From Kalymmatonema hyalinum WJT4-NPBG1 (lineage in GTDB: Bacteria > Cyanobacteriota > Cyanobacteriia > Cyanobacteriales > Nostocaceae), in NCBI GenBank assembly GCA_019359075.1, contig JAHHIB010000046.1, forward strand, positions 1 through 64,000: DNA of 64,000 nucleotides. Reading direction: 5' to 3'. The notes under the pieces are model-generated. The model worked only from the letters and a program-made list of their open reading frames with translations, made no database searches and was not told the DNA's origin. The translations under genes and the position numbers were made by a program. This document shows, in pieces, positions 18,601 to 25,800 of the stretch (within the stretch, counting starts at the first letter, position 1; each line of letters opens with the position of its first letter).

Positions 18601-18763
18601 ACCACTTTCAATAGTGGTGTTGGGTGGTTTGTTTACTTCTACGGCTTTAACCCTGGTCGTTTTACCTGCTTTCTATGCTAAGTTTGGCAAAAATTTGCTG
18701 CCAAAGAAGGCTATAGCAGTGGTAGATAATGGTAAGGCAGTTGAAGCAGTTTTAAAACCATAA
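15620..18763 (+). CDS. RND heavy-metal efflux permease (CusA/CzcA family)
   Basis: A 1047-residue inner-membrane pump of the HME-RND class. It opens with a cytoplasmic helix and TM1 and has the family motif MPLDVFPSFAPPQVEIQTEA and the TM4 signature AVAIGSAVDDAIVDAEN with its Asp pair. A duplicated architecture with large periplasmic loops and the late GFITLFGVAIRNGLLLVDNY motif complete it. It captures metal ions from periplasm or cytosol and drives them outward with protons, with the adaptor directly upstream. Cu versus Zn/Co/Ni specificity cannot be read safely. The two-component system 0.8 kb downstream is a likely regulator. Confidence 0.92.
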   Translation: MLSAIIKWAIARRWLVILGAIVVTFWIFRTIIQMPLDVFPSFAPPQVEIQTEAPGLAPEEVESLVTLPIESSINGTPGVSAVRSSSASGLSVVKVIFNWETDIYQARQLVTERLQQAQSKLPEAVETPQISPTSSPIGTVLQYAFTSEKTSLMEVRRIVDWQVTNRILAVPGVSQVIAYGGHVRQYQVLVDPEKLKAFNVTLNDIVEATSAANVNAPGGYLITPDREKLIRGIGRIESIEELQQSVITARNGTPIKISDIADVQIGAAIKRGDGTFNGRKAIIVLINKQPHADTPTVTRAIEAAIKEVKAGLPKDIQVTATFRQESYIDSSIENVREALVEGSIIVALILIPFLMNWRNLAICLTALPLSLLIGVLLLNWLGQGLNTMTLGGLAVAIGSAVDDAIVDAENVYRNLRENKYSRNPRPILDVVFDGCQEVRDSVFGATIITIVVFSPVFALTGVEGSIFIPMGLGYMAAVIASSITALTVTPALCAILLPHGNLPETEPWVARFFKGLYRPLLTFSMRYSGIILALAVASLIAAIVIVPSFGRVFLPEFQEQTLVNTLTLYPGVSLEATNSAGFALQDALKNDPRFPYVQLRSGRAPGDADAAGVNLAHLDIELSEKGLKDREGTIEKLREEFNKLPGVAPNIGGFISHRMDEVLSGVRSAIAVKIFGPDLEQLRTIGSQVNEVMKTVDGIVDLQLEPQVPVEQIQIKFNRPAASRYGLTVGKLSEMIETALNGRVVSQVLENQQTFDLVVWLKPDARQNLDTIRNLLIDTPSQSANGSGAKIPLAQVATIENGTGPNTINRENVSRLIVVSANASGRDLRSIVNEIRDKVNQQVHPPSGYYIQYAGQFEAQERATQNILIFSVIAFVVITVIMYLSVKSIPSTAMIMINLPLALVGGVFSVALTGAVISIASLVGFITLFGVAIRNGLLLVDNYNSKYAVGMPLKEVLMRGSMERLNAILMTAFTSALGLGPLIVESGPGKEILQPLSIVVLGGLFTSTALTLVVLPAFYAKFGKNLLPKKAIAVVDNGKAVEAVLKP

Positions 18764-18814
18764 TTTTCTCGCATAAATTGCAATAAATTTTCTAAATATT
18801 AATGGAGCAAATAA

Positions 18815-19315
18815 ATGAATTCACTCAAATCTAGCTTAATGGTTCTAGGAAGTGTAGGGCTGTTTTTCTTGGGAGCGTGTAGTAACAGTAATCAAACAGC
18901 TAATACAGAAAACACTCCAGCGACTTCTAGTTCAAGTACTGAGTCCTCAGCCGCAACTTCTTCAGCGTCACCTGCTGCTAAAATAGAGGGACAGCATGGT
19001 GAATCTCATGGAGGTAAAATTGTAGAAACGGGAGCTTACCATTTAGAGTTTGTTCCTGAGAAGGAAGCAAATAGAACTCATATGGATTTCTATTTGCAAA
19101 GAGGAGACAATCATGAAGCGATACCTGATGCTAAAGTGACGGCTCAAGTTCAGTTACCTGATGGGACGCAAAAGACCGTTCCTTTTACCTATGATACAAA
19201 AGGTAAACATTACACAGGTTTACTATCTGATAAAGCAACTGGTCAATATCAGGTGAAAATTTCTGCCGATGTAAAAGGTGATAAGGTAAATGGGCGTTTT
19301 AATTTTAATCAATAA
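18815..19315 (+). CDS. Exported lipoprotein in the metal-efflux operon
   Basis: A 166-residue protein with a lipobox FLGAC at residues 18-22, then a Ser/Thr/Ala-rich linker. The globular domain begins QHGESHGGKIVETGAYHLEF. This His-containing N-terminal motif followed by a beta-sandwich recurs in small proteins beside CusA/CzcA genes, but I do not know a named function. Periplasmic metal binding is an inference. A good GGAG site precedes the ATG and it lies 51 bp after the pump gene. Confidence 0.7.
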   Translation: MNSLKSSLMVLGSVGLFFLGACSNSNQTANTENTPATSSSSTESSAATSSASPAAKIEGQHGESHGGKIVETGAYHLEFVPEKEANRTHMDFYLQRGDNHEAIPDAKVTAQVQLPDGTQKTVPFTYDTKGKHYTGLLSDKATGQYQVKISADVKGDKVNGRFNFNQ

Positions 19316-19353
19316 TATTATGTCTAATAAATAGCCCAGAATAAAACTTGTTT

Positions 19354-19412
19354 GTAGTAGGGACTTCAGTCCTTTCCATATTAGCCTAAGAGGACTAAAG
19401 TCCTCACTACGA
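19354..19412. repeat. Dispersed intergenic repeat with inverted arms
   Basis: GTAGTAGGGACTTCAGTCCT is followed by a spacer and then AGGACTAAAGTCCTCACTAC, giving nested hairpins around GGACT/AGTCC. Similar repeats are common between genes in filamentous cyanobacteria; a related one is at about 53570-53605. Confidence 0.6.
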
Positions 19413-19533
19413 ACTTCCGCACAGTTGTATTACCGGACTTGATATAACTACTACAAATTAGAGAATGCCCTAAAAGCTTGTACGAGAAAAAAGCTTATTA
19501 CCTTGACTTTTTCAAGTTACGGTTTATGATTCT

Positions 19534-20238
19534 ATGAGAGTGCTGCTAGTCGAGGATGAACCAGATTTAGGTGCTGCTATTAAGCGAACTCTTACCCAGC
19601 AGAAGTATTTAGTTGACTGGGTAATTGATGGTACTGATGCATGGGCATACTTAGAAAGTAGCTGGACGCAATACACTTTAGCTATATTCGATTGGATGCT
19701 ACCAGGAATGTCAGGATTAGAGTTATGCAAAAAGCTACGCTACCAAAAAAATCCTTTGCCTGTATTGATGCTGACAGCAAAAGACAGCATGGAAGATAAA
19801 GTTGCTGGTTTAGATGCAGGTGCAGATGACTACTTGGTAAAGCCTTTTGGTATGGCAGAATTACTGGCGCGGTTGCGGGCTTTGCAACGTCGTTCGCCTC
19901 AATTCCAACCTCAACAACTGACGGTTGGCTACTTAACTCTAGATTATGGCAGCAGTACGGTTGTATGTCAAAATGCCACGGGCGATAAACAGGCGCTTTC
20001 CCTGACTAATAAAGAATTCCAGCTGCTGGAGTATTTTATGAAGCACCCAAACCAAATTGTAACTACAGAACAGGTTCGCAATCAGCTTTGGGAGGTGAGT
20101 GCAGAACCTATCAGTAATGTAGTAGCGGCTCAAATGCGTTTGCTACGGCGTAAACTAGCTAGTAGTGGCTGCGGAAACCCGATTGAAACGTTGCATGGTA
20201 TGGGGTATCGTCTCAATCTTACTCATGAATCAAAATAA
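19534..20238 (+). CDS. OmpR-family response regulator (RppA/CopR/NrsR-like)
   Basis: A 234-residue regulator. The receiver domain (about 1-118) has acidic EDE near residues 7-9, phospho-Asp in LAIFDWMLPGMSG (about residue 52), and Lys in YLVKPFG. The winged-helix DNA-binding domain (about 130-230) ends in the OmpR-type motif ETLHGMGYRLN. It overlaps the histidine kinase gene by 14 bp, so the pair is translationally coupled. In cyanobacteria such pairs control Ni, Co or Cu efflux genes; position next to the RND system supports that, but the signal is not proven. Confidence 0.9.
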   Translation: MRVLLVEDEPDLGAAIKRTLTQQKYLVDWVIDGTDAWAYLESSWTQYTLAIFDWMLPGMSGLELCKKLRYQKNPLPVLMLTAKDSMEDKVAGLDAGADDYLVKPFGMAELLARLRALQRRSPQFQPQQLTVGYLTLDYGSSTVVCQNATGDKQALSLTNKEFQLLEYFMKHPNQIVTTEQVRNQLWEVSAEPISNVVAAQMRLLRRKLASSGCGNPIETLHGMGYRLNLTHESK

Positions 20239-21625
20239 GCTGTTTAAGCTAACCCGCTTGCGTTTTGCTTTGTGGTATGCGCTTGTCATGGCGTTTATTT
20301 TAAGCTTATGCGGATTTGGCGTTTACGAAGCGGTGTCTCATGCCCATTGGGTAACCTTAGACAGAGAAGTAGAGTCTGTTGCGGGAACGTTGCACGACAG
20401 TATTGAATTAAAATTGAAGCAGCCTGGACGCTTGGAACCTGTTATACAGCAGCTTTTACCAAATATCTGCACAGTGGGAGACAGATGCATTCAAGAAAAA
20501 TCAAGTTTTAAACGCCATACTCTCTCAGCCATTAACCAAGGCTATTATTATGTACGCTTTTTCGATCATACAGGACGCTTGATTGCGATCGCAGGCTCTC
20601 ATCCAAACGGACTGTCCTTAGTCTTTAACAAAAAACTTTGGCAAACCCTTAAAGACAGCAAAGGCAACCTCTACCATCAAGTTTCCTTTATGCTGCACAC
20701 TCAAGATAATAGCGATTGGGGATATTTGCAAGTGGGGCGAAGTCTTGAAGACTTCAATGGTTATTTGGCTGCTGTAAAATTAATTTTAGCGTTGGGAATG
20801 CCAATAGCTTTGGGTTTGGTGGGTGTTGCTAGTTGGTGGTTAGCAGGATTAGCGATGCAACCGATTTACCAATCCTACAGACAGATTCAACAATTTACAG
20901 CAGACGTGGCACACGAGTTGCGAACGCCTTTGGCTGCAACACAAGCAACGGTAGAATCAGCACTCATGATACCCCAACTCGATGAAACAGAAGCGCGGGA
21001 CATTCTGCAAACTATCCAGCGTCAAAACCTGCGACTCACGGCTTTGGTTGCAGATTTGTTGCTTTTATCTCGCCTAGACAGACAAAGAGTGCCAATGCGA
21101 CGCGAATGTTGTTTGGATGATATTATCAACGATTTAGTAGAAGAATTTGCAGCAATGGCGTCTGACGCCAAGGTAACGCTAACATCTTGTATACGAGTAC
21201 ATCAACCTCTGAATATTGTAGGTAATTCTGACCAGCTTTATCGTCTGGTTTCTAACTTAATTGTCAATGCGATTCAATATACGCCACAATTTGGGAAAGT
21301 GACAGTTATTTTAGACCGCAGTGACCATTATGCTGTGATTCAGGTTCAAGATACAGGCATTGGCATTCCACAAAACGAGCAACAAGCGATTTTTGACCGT
21401 TTTTATAGAGTGAATAGCGATCGCTCTCGTAGCACTGGCGGTTCTGGATTAGGCTTGGCAATTTCTTTGGCAATTGTTCAAGCACACCACGGTAGCTTAA
21501 ATGTGCAAAGTGAATTAGCCAAAGGTAGCACTTTTACTGTTCAATTGCCCTTCGATATCACCGAGTTTGAAGGTGTTCACTCTATCTACCCATTTAAATG
21601 GCTGCATCGTCGCCCACGTAAATGA
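20225..21625 (+). CDS. Membrane sensor histidine kinase (RppB/CopS/NrsS-like)
   Basis: A 466-residue kinase. Start is the ATG at 20225 (MNQNKLFKLTRLRF), inside the 3' end of the regulator gene. Two transmembrane helices (about 15-37 and 190-212) enclose a periplasmic sensor domain with several His and Cys residues (LPNICTVGDRCIQ). The dimerisation helix has the phospho-His in VAHELRTPLAATQ. The ATPase domain has N-box NAIQYTP, G1 DTGIGIP and G2 GGSGLGLAI. No clear HAMP domain is visible. It phosphorylates the regulator upstream, presumably in response to periplasmic metal. Confidence 0.9.
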   Translation: MNQNKLFKLTRLRFALWYALVMAFILSLCGFGVYEAVSHAHWVTLDREVESVAGTLHDSIELKLKQPGRLEPVIQQLLPNICTVGDRCIQEKSSFKRHTLSAINQGYYYVRFFDHTGRLIAIAGSHPNGLSLVFNKKLWQTLKDSKGNLYHQVSFMLHTQDNSDWGYLQVGRSLEDFNGYLAAVKLILALGMPIALGLVGVASWWLAGLAMQPIYQSYRQIQQFTADVAHELRTPLAATQATVESALMIPQLDETEARDILQTIQRQNLRLTALVADLLLLSRLDRQRVPMRRECCLDDIINDLVEEFAAMASDAKVTLTSCIRVHQPLNIVGNSDQLYRLVSNLIVNAIQYTPQFGKVTVILDRSDHYAVIQVQDTGIGIPQNEQQAIFDRFYRVNSDRSRSTGGSGLGLAISLAIVQAHHGSLNVQSELAKGSTFTVQLPFDITEFEGVHSIYPFKWLHRRPRK

Positions 21626-21686
21626 AACTATAGCAATCCTAAATCATAAGCCCTACGGGCACGCTACTTTAAACGTGAACAATAAG

Positions 21687-21715
21687 ATTCCCGACTTCTT
21701 AAAAAAGCCGGGAAT
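21687..21715 (+). terminator. Hairpin after the two-component operon
   Basis: ATTCCCG and CGGGAAT flank an inner CTTCTT/AAAAAG pairing. The stem lies 62 bp after the kinase stop. The downstream bases are TTTGAG, not a long T-run, so terminator function is only likely. Confidence 0.45.
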
Positions 21716-21863
21716 TTGAGTATGCGCGATTTATCACAAATCAAATAGGATTGCTACATTAACAATTTCTTTAGAATTTTTGTCAAAAAATGATAACATT
21801 TTCTTATGAAGATTATCATAAAGAAAAAAGGACAGCCAACACACTGCGCTGGTTCCTTGTGTT

Positions 21864-22238
21864 TTAGCTCCAACAAGCGTTAATTCTTGCGAGTAATCTA
21901 TCAAGATTGATCGGCTTGCGGATAAAATCATTAGATTCTATATGTAGTTCTTTGATGACACTGGTCTCTTCACAACCAGTAACGAGCAAAATGGGGATAA
22001 AGGGTAACTTATCATTCTGGCGGATACACCGGGTTAACTCATAACCGTTCATTCCAGGCATCATGACATCTAGTAACACTAAATCAGGTGGTGAAGCCTC
22101 TATCTTAGCCAAAGCTAAATTGCCATTGGTTGCGGTATCAACGTCAAAGCCCTCTGCTTCTAAAGCAGTTTGAAGCAAACATACATTGAGCGCAAAATCA
22201 TCCACAACCAATATTCGACGACGTTCAGAAGACTGCAT
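21864..22238 (-). CDS. Stand-alone receiver-domain response regulator
   Basis: A 124-residue CheY-like protein with nothing outside the receiver fold. The acidic pair is in ILVVDDFALN (residues 9-18), phospho-Asp in PDLVLLDVMMPGMNG (about residue 56), and conserved Lys in DFIRKPIN (about 106). Such single-domain regulators pass signals to partner proteins. No kinase is adjacent on this strand. The N-terminal MQSSERRR start fits the family. Confidence 0.85.
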   Translation of the reverse strand: MQSSERRRILVVDDFALNVCLLQTALEAEGFDVDTATNGNLALAKIEASPPDLVLLDVMMPGMNGYELTRCIRQNDKLPFIPILLVTGCEETSVIKELHIESNDFIRKPINLDRLLARINACWS

Positions 22239-22372
22239 AGATGCAAATCCTTATGCGTAAAGTAGAGGGAAAAAGGGAGTATTTTTACTTATAACCTCTA
22301 ATCATTACATAAAGTTTTAACATTTAAACCTATTTAAAGATAGATGACATTTGATTGGAATGACAAAATTTA

Positions 22373-22407
22373 TGCGGCAATACGGATTAAGTTCCGATAT
22401 TGCCGCA
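22373..22407. repeat. Nested 10-bp + 4-bp palindrome
   Basis: TGCGGCAATA and TATTGCCGCA form outer arms, and CGGA/TCCG pair inside them. More inverted AGCT-type words follow to about 22440. It lies in the gap before msrB (22239-22596), which otherwise holds repeat debris rich in GCGATCGC-like words. Confidence 0.55.
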
Positions 22408-22596
22408 GCTATGGCTTTAGCTTAATTGGGCTTAGCTGCCCCACGTCTCACCCGTTACATATTGTGCGGCATAGCCTTACCGAAAGAAAACCGTTGCGTT
22501 TTGCCCTTAAGAGCAACTGTTCAAATTTCGTGCGATGGCACGAAGTGCCCACCTAAGCGCAAAGCGTCCCGTAAGGGATACGGCGATCGCTCGATA

Positions 22597-23004
22597 TCAC
22601 TCTGGAATAAACTTAAGAGAGACACCGTTGATGCAGTAGCGTTTGCCAGTGGGTGCAGGACCGTCGTCAAACACATGACCTAGATGCCCTTCGCAGCGAC
22701 TGCAATGCACTTCCACTCTGGTCATAAATAACGACTTGTCTACGGTTGTGCCAATTGCACCTTCAATTGGGTGAAAGAAACTAGGCCAGCCAGTGCCACT
22801 GTCAAATTTTGTTCCGGATATAAACAATGGCTGTCCGCACCCAGCACACATATAAGTGCCTTTAGCATACTCCTTATTTAGTGGGCTAGTGTGAGGACGT
22901 TCTGTCGCATGTTGACGCAGCACACAAAACTGTTCCTGTGTCAACTCTTCGCGCCACTCTTCTTCTTTTTTGTTGATTTCAAACTCTCTATTTGAAGTTG
23001 CCAT
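22597..23004 (-). CDS. msrB: Peptide-methionine (R)-S-oxide reductase
   Basis: A 135-residue MsrB. It has four structural zinc Cys in two CxxC pairs (CAGCGQPLF and CSRCEGHLGH), the substrate loop GTGWPSF, and the catalytic Cys in KRYCINGVSLKF near the C-terminus. It repairs oxidised methionine in proteins, using thioredoxin. Length and motif order are normal. It stands alone. The 23005-23541 gap upstream shows no gene. Confidence 0.95.
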   Translation of the reverse strand: MATSNREFEINKKEEEWREELTQEQFCVLRQHATERPHTSPLNKEYAKGTYMCAGCGQPLFISGTKFDSGTGWPSFFHPIEGAIGTTVDKSLFMTRVEVHCSRCEGHLGHVFDDGPAPTGKRYCINGVSLKFIPE

Positions 23005-23541
23005 AATTCTTGAAGTTCCTGTTAAATAGCGTGATAAATATCTTCGAGTGCTGTTGGCCAGTTGCTGATCAACTTTGTGATGAAGTCATTAAAGGATGAC
23101 AATATCCTACTTACTAGAATCACGGTCCCTAAACTAACCCTGATAAACTCCTTCAAATTAGCCCAGGAATGCTGCTATATCTTCTGAAAATATCTATCTA
23201 TTTGACCTCATCTGCAAAGTGACTCATTTGGGAGTCAACTTAACCATTACTGTGCTGCTGACCTTATAGTTTTTATTATACTAAATTTACCAAAAATTAC
23301 CAAAAAACCAGGTTAATCCTTTCTTCACCTGGTCAAATTCTAACAATATTAATTATGACATAAAACCAAAAGGAATTTTATTGGAGATATCACGAAAAAA
23401 GATTCGGTATACACTAATGAGGGGGTTAATCAAGATTTTTTCACTTCAATATCGGAAAAGCATCCTACCTAAAGGTGATAAAGACACAAAAGGTAGTTGA
23501 TAGTATTAGTAAATCAAAAAACAACCAGGGAGTGTCAGAAT

Positions 23542-23751
23542 ATGGAAATTAGTGCTCGTAATGCTTTCAAAGGCACTATCAAAAAAATTATCACCGGAGC
23601 GGTTAACGACGAAGTCAGCATAGAAATTGCCCCAGGAGTAGAGGTCACTGCAGTCATCACAAAAACTTCAGCAGAAACGCTAGGACTCCAAGAAGGAAAA
23701 CAAGCTTACGCTATCATCAAAGCTTCAGATGTGATCGTTTCCGTTGATTAG
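23542..23751 (+). CDS. Molbindin (Mop-domain molybdate-binding protein) 1
   Basis: A 69-residue single Mop domain: SARNAFKGTIKKI, then GAVNDEVSIEIAPG and a C-terminal AYAIIKASDVIVSV. Such proteins assemble as hexamers that bind molybdate or tungstate between subunits and act as cytoplasmic stores. The ATG was chosen because SARN at residue 4 matches family N-termini and a GGGAG site lies upstream. It is about 71% identical to the Mop gene at 31106. TTACCAA words at 23287 and 23297 lie about 250 bp upstream. Confidence 0.9.
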   Translation: MEISARNAFKGTIKKIITGAVNDEVSIEIAPGVEVTAVITKTSAETLGLQEGKQAYAIIKASDVIVSVD

Positions 23752-23902
23752 GTGACTGTTTTTGTGCCGTCAAGCTTGGTAGTGAAGTGGATCTCTGGCT
23801 ATCAAAATAAGACGGGAGCGTGAGAACCCCTCGGCAATAGCTGCGGGGATGAAACGCGGTACTCGCTTCGCTCTCTACGACGGGTTTTAACCCGGCGTCT
23901 CT

Positions 23903-24316
23903 CTACTTTCCTTTTTGGCTTTCAATGTACTTTTTAACTACCTCAGTACTAACGTGACCTGTTGTCGCTACAAAATAAGTAGGTGTCCACAGTGCAGGTA
24001 GTTTTTTTAATTCAGGGAATTCTTTCCTTAGATGGTGAGATGCCCTACCTTTAACCCATCTTGCGATATCTGCGGGTGACTCATTAGTAGGAGCATTAAT
24101 GAAGAAGTGAAGATGGTCTGGCATTATTTCTAATGCAATCATCTTCCAGCCATGTTCTTGCACTAGTTCAAAAATAATCTCTTGTAAGCGTTTGGCTACG
24201 TCCTGAACGAATACAGCCTTCCTACGCTTTGGAACAAACACGAAATGATAGTTAATTGACGATACTGAGTTCTCGGTACGCCGATATTCATAATCTTGAC
24301 TAGAAAGTTTAGCCAT
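23903..24316 (-). CDS. tnpA: IS200/IS605 transposase TnpA (Y1 HUH)
   Basis: A 137-residue single-strand transposase. The HUH metal motif is HLHFF in MPDHLHFFINA (about residue 73), and the nucleophilic Tyr is in VVKKYIESQ near the C-terminus. The preceding SINYHFVFVPKRRKAVF is the usual N-terminal signature. Start is the ATG at 24316 (MAKLSSQDYEYRR) rather than a start further upstream, which would add a non-homologous leader. It cuts and joins the element ends as single strands. Confidence 0.92.
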   Translation of the reverse strand: MAKLSSQDYEYRRTENSVSSINYHFVFVPKRRKAVFVQDVAKRLQEIIFELVQEHGWKMIALEIMPDHLHFFINAPTNESPADIARWVKGRASHHLRKEFPELKKLPALWTPTYFVATTGHVSTEVVKKYIESQKGK

Positions 24317-24380
24317 TTTTGCTATTTTGTTGTTTATAATCGTATTCACAATGATAGTAAACAACAGGAGGTGATGCCAC

Positions 24381-24599
24381 TTGTACAGAACAATCCCAAT
24401 CAAAGCAAGATTTACGGAAGAAGAAAAGGCATTCTGGGTTTTGCAATGTCAACATGCCAACAGCTTGATTAACAGATGGAAGCCATCAGGTAGAAGAGTG
24501 GAGCGTGGTTTGTATAAAACAGCAACAGGGTTGCTCATCAATGCCGATTGCAACGGTGCTGCCAATATAGCCAGAAAAGTAGCTACACAGCTAGGCTAA
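24381..24599 (+). pseudogene. tnpB: tnpB with large internal deletion
   Basis: The N-terminal 32 codons ([19 protein letters not shown] and on to ANSLIN) join directly to the last 40 codons, ending [18 protein letters not shown]. The middle of a normal TnpB of about 400 residues, including RuvC-I, RuvC-II and the zinc finger, is absent, while the last Asp of RuvC-III ([11 protein letters not shown]) remains. The frame is open and an AGGAGG site precedes the TTG. No nuclease could be made. The 3' end plus right end, where TnpB guide RNAs (omegaRNA) arise, is kept. Confidence 0.85.
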
Positions 24600-24759
24600 C
24601 GCCTAGCCGAGGTAGGTAGGGCGGTTTTGACAACGCCACAACGGTATGACTTATTTAATCGCTTAGATAAAGCATATCGTAGACGTTGCCCAGATGGGCT
24701 TTTAGCCCCTATGTGCAACAACAGTCTAGAATCCCCCGTGCTTCTAGCCGGGGGAGATG

Positions 24760-25608
24760 TCAATGCTCCATAGAATCCAGCAAATCTGCAATTTCGTCTG
24801 GTTGGAACCACACTAACCCAAGTTTCTTCAAGTCTTCTGTGTAATAAAAACTGATTCCACAGATATCTACAATTCTGGCTTCTAGGGCGAGAGTAATATC
24901 ATCTATACACTCATCGATTCGACATACAGGTTGATCAAAGTTGGCGATATGAGCAATCAATTGAATTCTGTCTGCAGAAAAACCGTCAACTGCAGCAGAT
25001 AACAGTAGAAGAGGAAAACTTCTTTCTAGCCAAGGGTTGCGTTTAATCAGACCTTTAAGAAGGTAAATAAAATAAGCAGCAATCTGATGATTTGTCATCT
25101 CACCAGACTGAACTCTGCGACGTGAAATTGCAAGCAGGTTGGAGAAGAATGGTACTCGCAACTGCTTGTCTAATAACCGATAGGGATTTTTCAAGCTCTG
25201 TGGAGCTCTACAGTACAAGTGCGGATTTTCTAGTTGATATTTTGCCAAGACTTGCCGTGCTAGCCGGGAAAGATACATTTTGTCGCCATCACAGCTAAAA
25301 TCAGCGCCGAGTTTGCAATTATTTTGTATCAGGATTTGTGCTGCTGAAATCAAGCTTTGCTGTTCTAATTCCTTAACAACTTGTTGTGCATCAATATCAG
25401 GGGTATTTGTCCGAATGAACCACAAGACAGACTCTTTATACAACTGGTGTGAGGTTTCACAAGCCACATATCCGGCTGACTCATTGGAGCGTAAAACCTC
25501 TAGCCATTCAGCCATTAATTGGTATAAAACAGCCTTGTTATGAGTTTGAATTGCCTTGACCAACTGCCAAACAGCAGCTTGTTCTTGTGTGGTCCATCTT
25601 TGTGGCAT
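24760..25608 (-). CDS. Unrecognised protein, probably 3'-truncated by the IS element
   Basis: A 282-residue soluble protein from the ATG at 25608 (MPQRWTTQEQAAVWQL). It is mostly helical and Leu/Gln-rich, with no signal peptide, transmembrane helix or motif that I recognise. The middle part, ENPHLYCRAPQSLKNPYRLL, looks globular. The last codons read SMEH and the TGA lies inside the right end of the IS200/IS605 element, so the native C-terminus is probably lost. The dyad TACCAATTAAGTTGGTA lies 110 bp upstream, shared with molybdate genes. A longer start at a TTG (25665) is possible. Confidence 0.55.
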   Translation of the reverse strand: MPQRWTTQEQAAVWQLVKAIQTHNKAVLYQLMAEWLEVLRSNESAGYVACETSHQLYKESVLWFIRTNTPDIDAQQVVKELEQQSLISAAQILIQNNCKLGADFSCDGDKMYLSRLARQVLAKYQLENPHLYCRAPQSLKNPYRLLDKQLRVPFFSNLLAISRRRVQSGEMTNHQIAAYFIYLLKGLIKRNPWLERSFPLLLLSAAVDGFSADRIQLIAHIANFDQPVCRIDECIDDITLALEARIVDICGISFYYTEDLKKLGLVWFQPDEIADLLDSMEH

Positions 25609-25717
25609 ACTAATTTCATCCTCTGAATGCAGCCAGTGTTTCGTTTTGGAATTGCAAGCGCTCAAAGACTACTGTGTAGCATAAGAAGAATCACTGTCTT
25701 TGTAGTTACTTGTACCT

Positions 25718-25734
25718 TACCAATTAAGTTGGTA
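25718..25734. promoter_or_regulatory. TACCAA/TTGGTA dyad (candidate operator)
   Basis: TACCAATTAAGTTGGTA is a perfect 6-bp inverted repeat with a 5-bp spacer. It lies between the unrecognised gene (start 25608, minus) and the isrB gene end. The same half-sites occur at 27226, 40014, 42410 and 42441. Confidence 0.5.
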
Positions 25735-25800
25735 TAAATGTGATCCTGTAAGGATTTCGGAAAAATTCAAAAGTTAAAAAAATTAATATTTAAGATAATT

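Larger units (their letters stand above)
23827..24762. mobile_element. IS200/IS605-family element with complete tnpA and gutted tnpB
   Basis: Divergent tnpA (minus) and tnpB remnant (plus) lie between two imperfect hairpins: CCCC...GGGG at 23827-23848 on the left and TCCCCCG...CGGGGGA at 24732-24755 on the right. Subterminal hairpins without terminal inverted repeats are typical of this family. The right boundary is probably just after the hairpin, near 24762; the left boundary is approximate. Because ends and TnpA remain, the element may still move. Confidence 0.75.
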
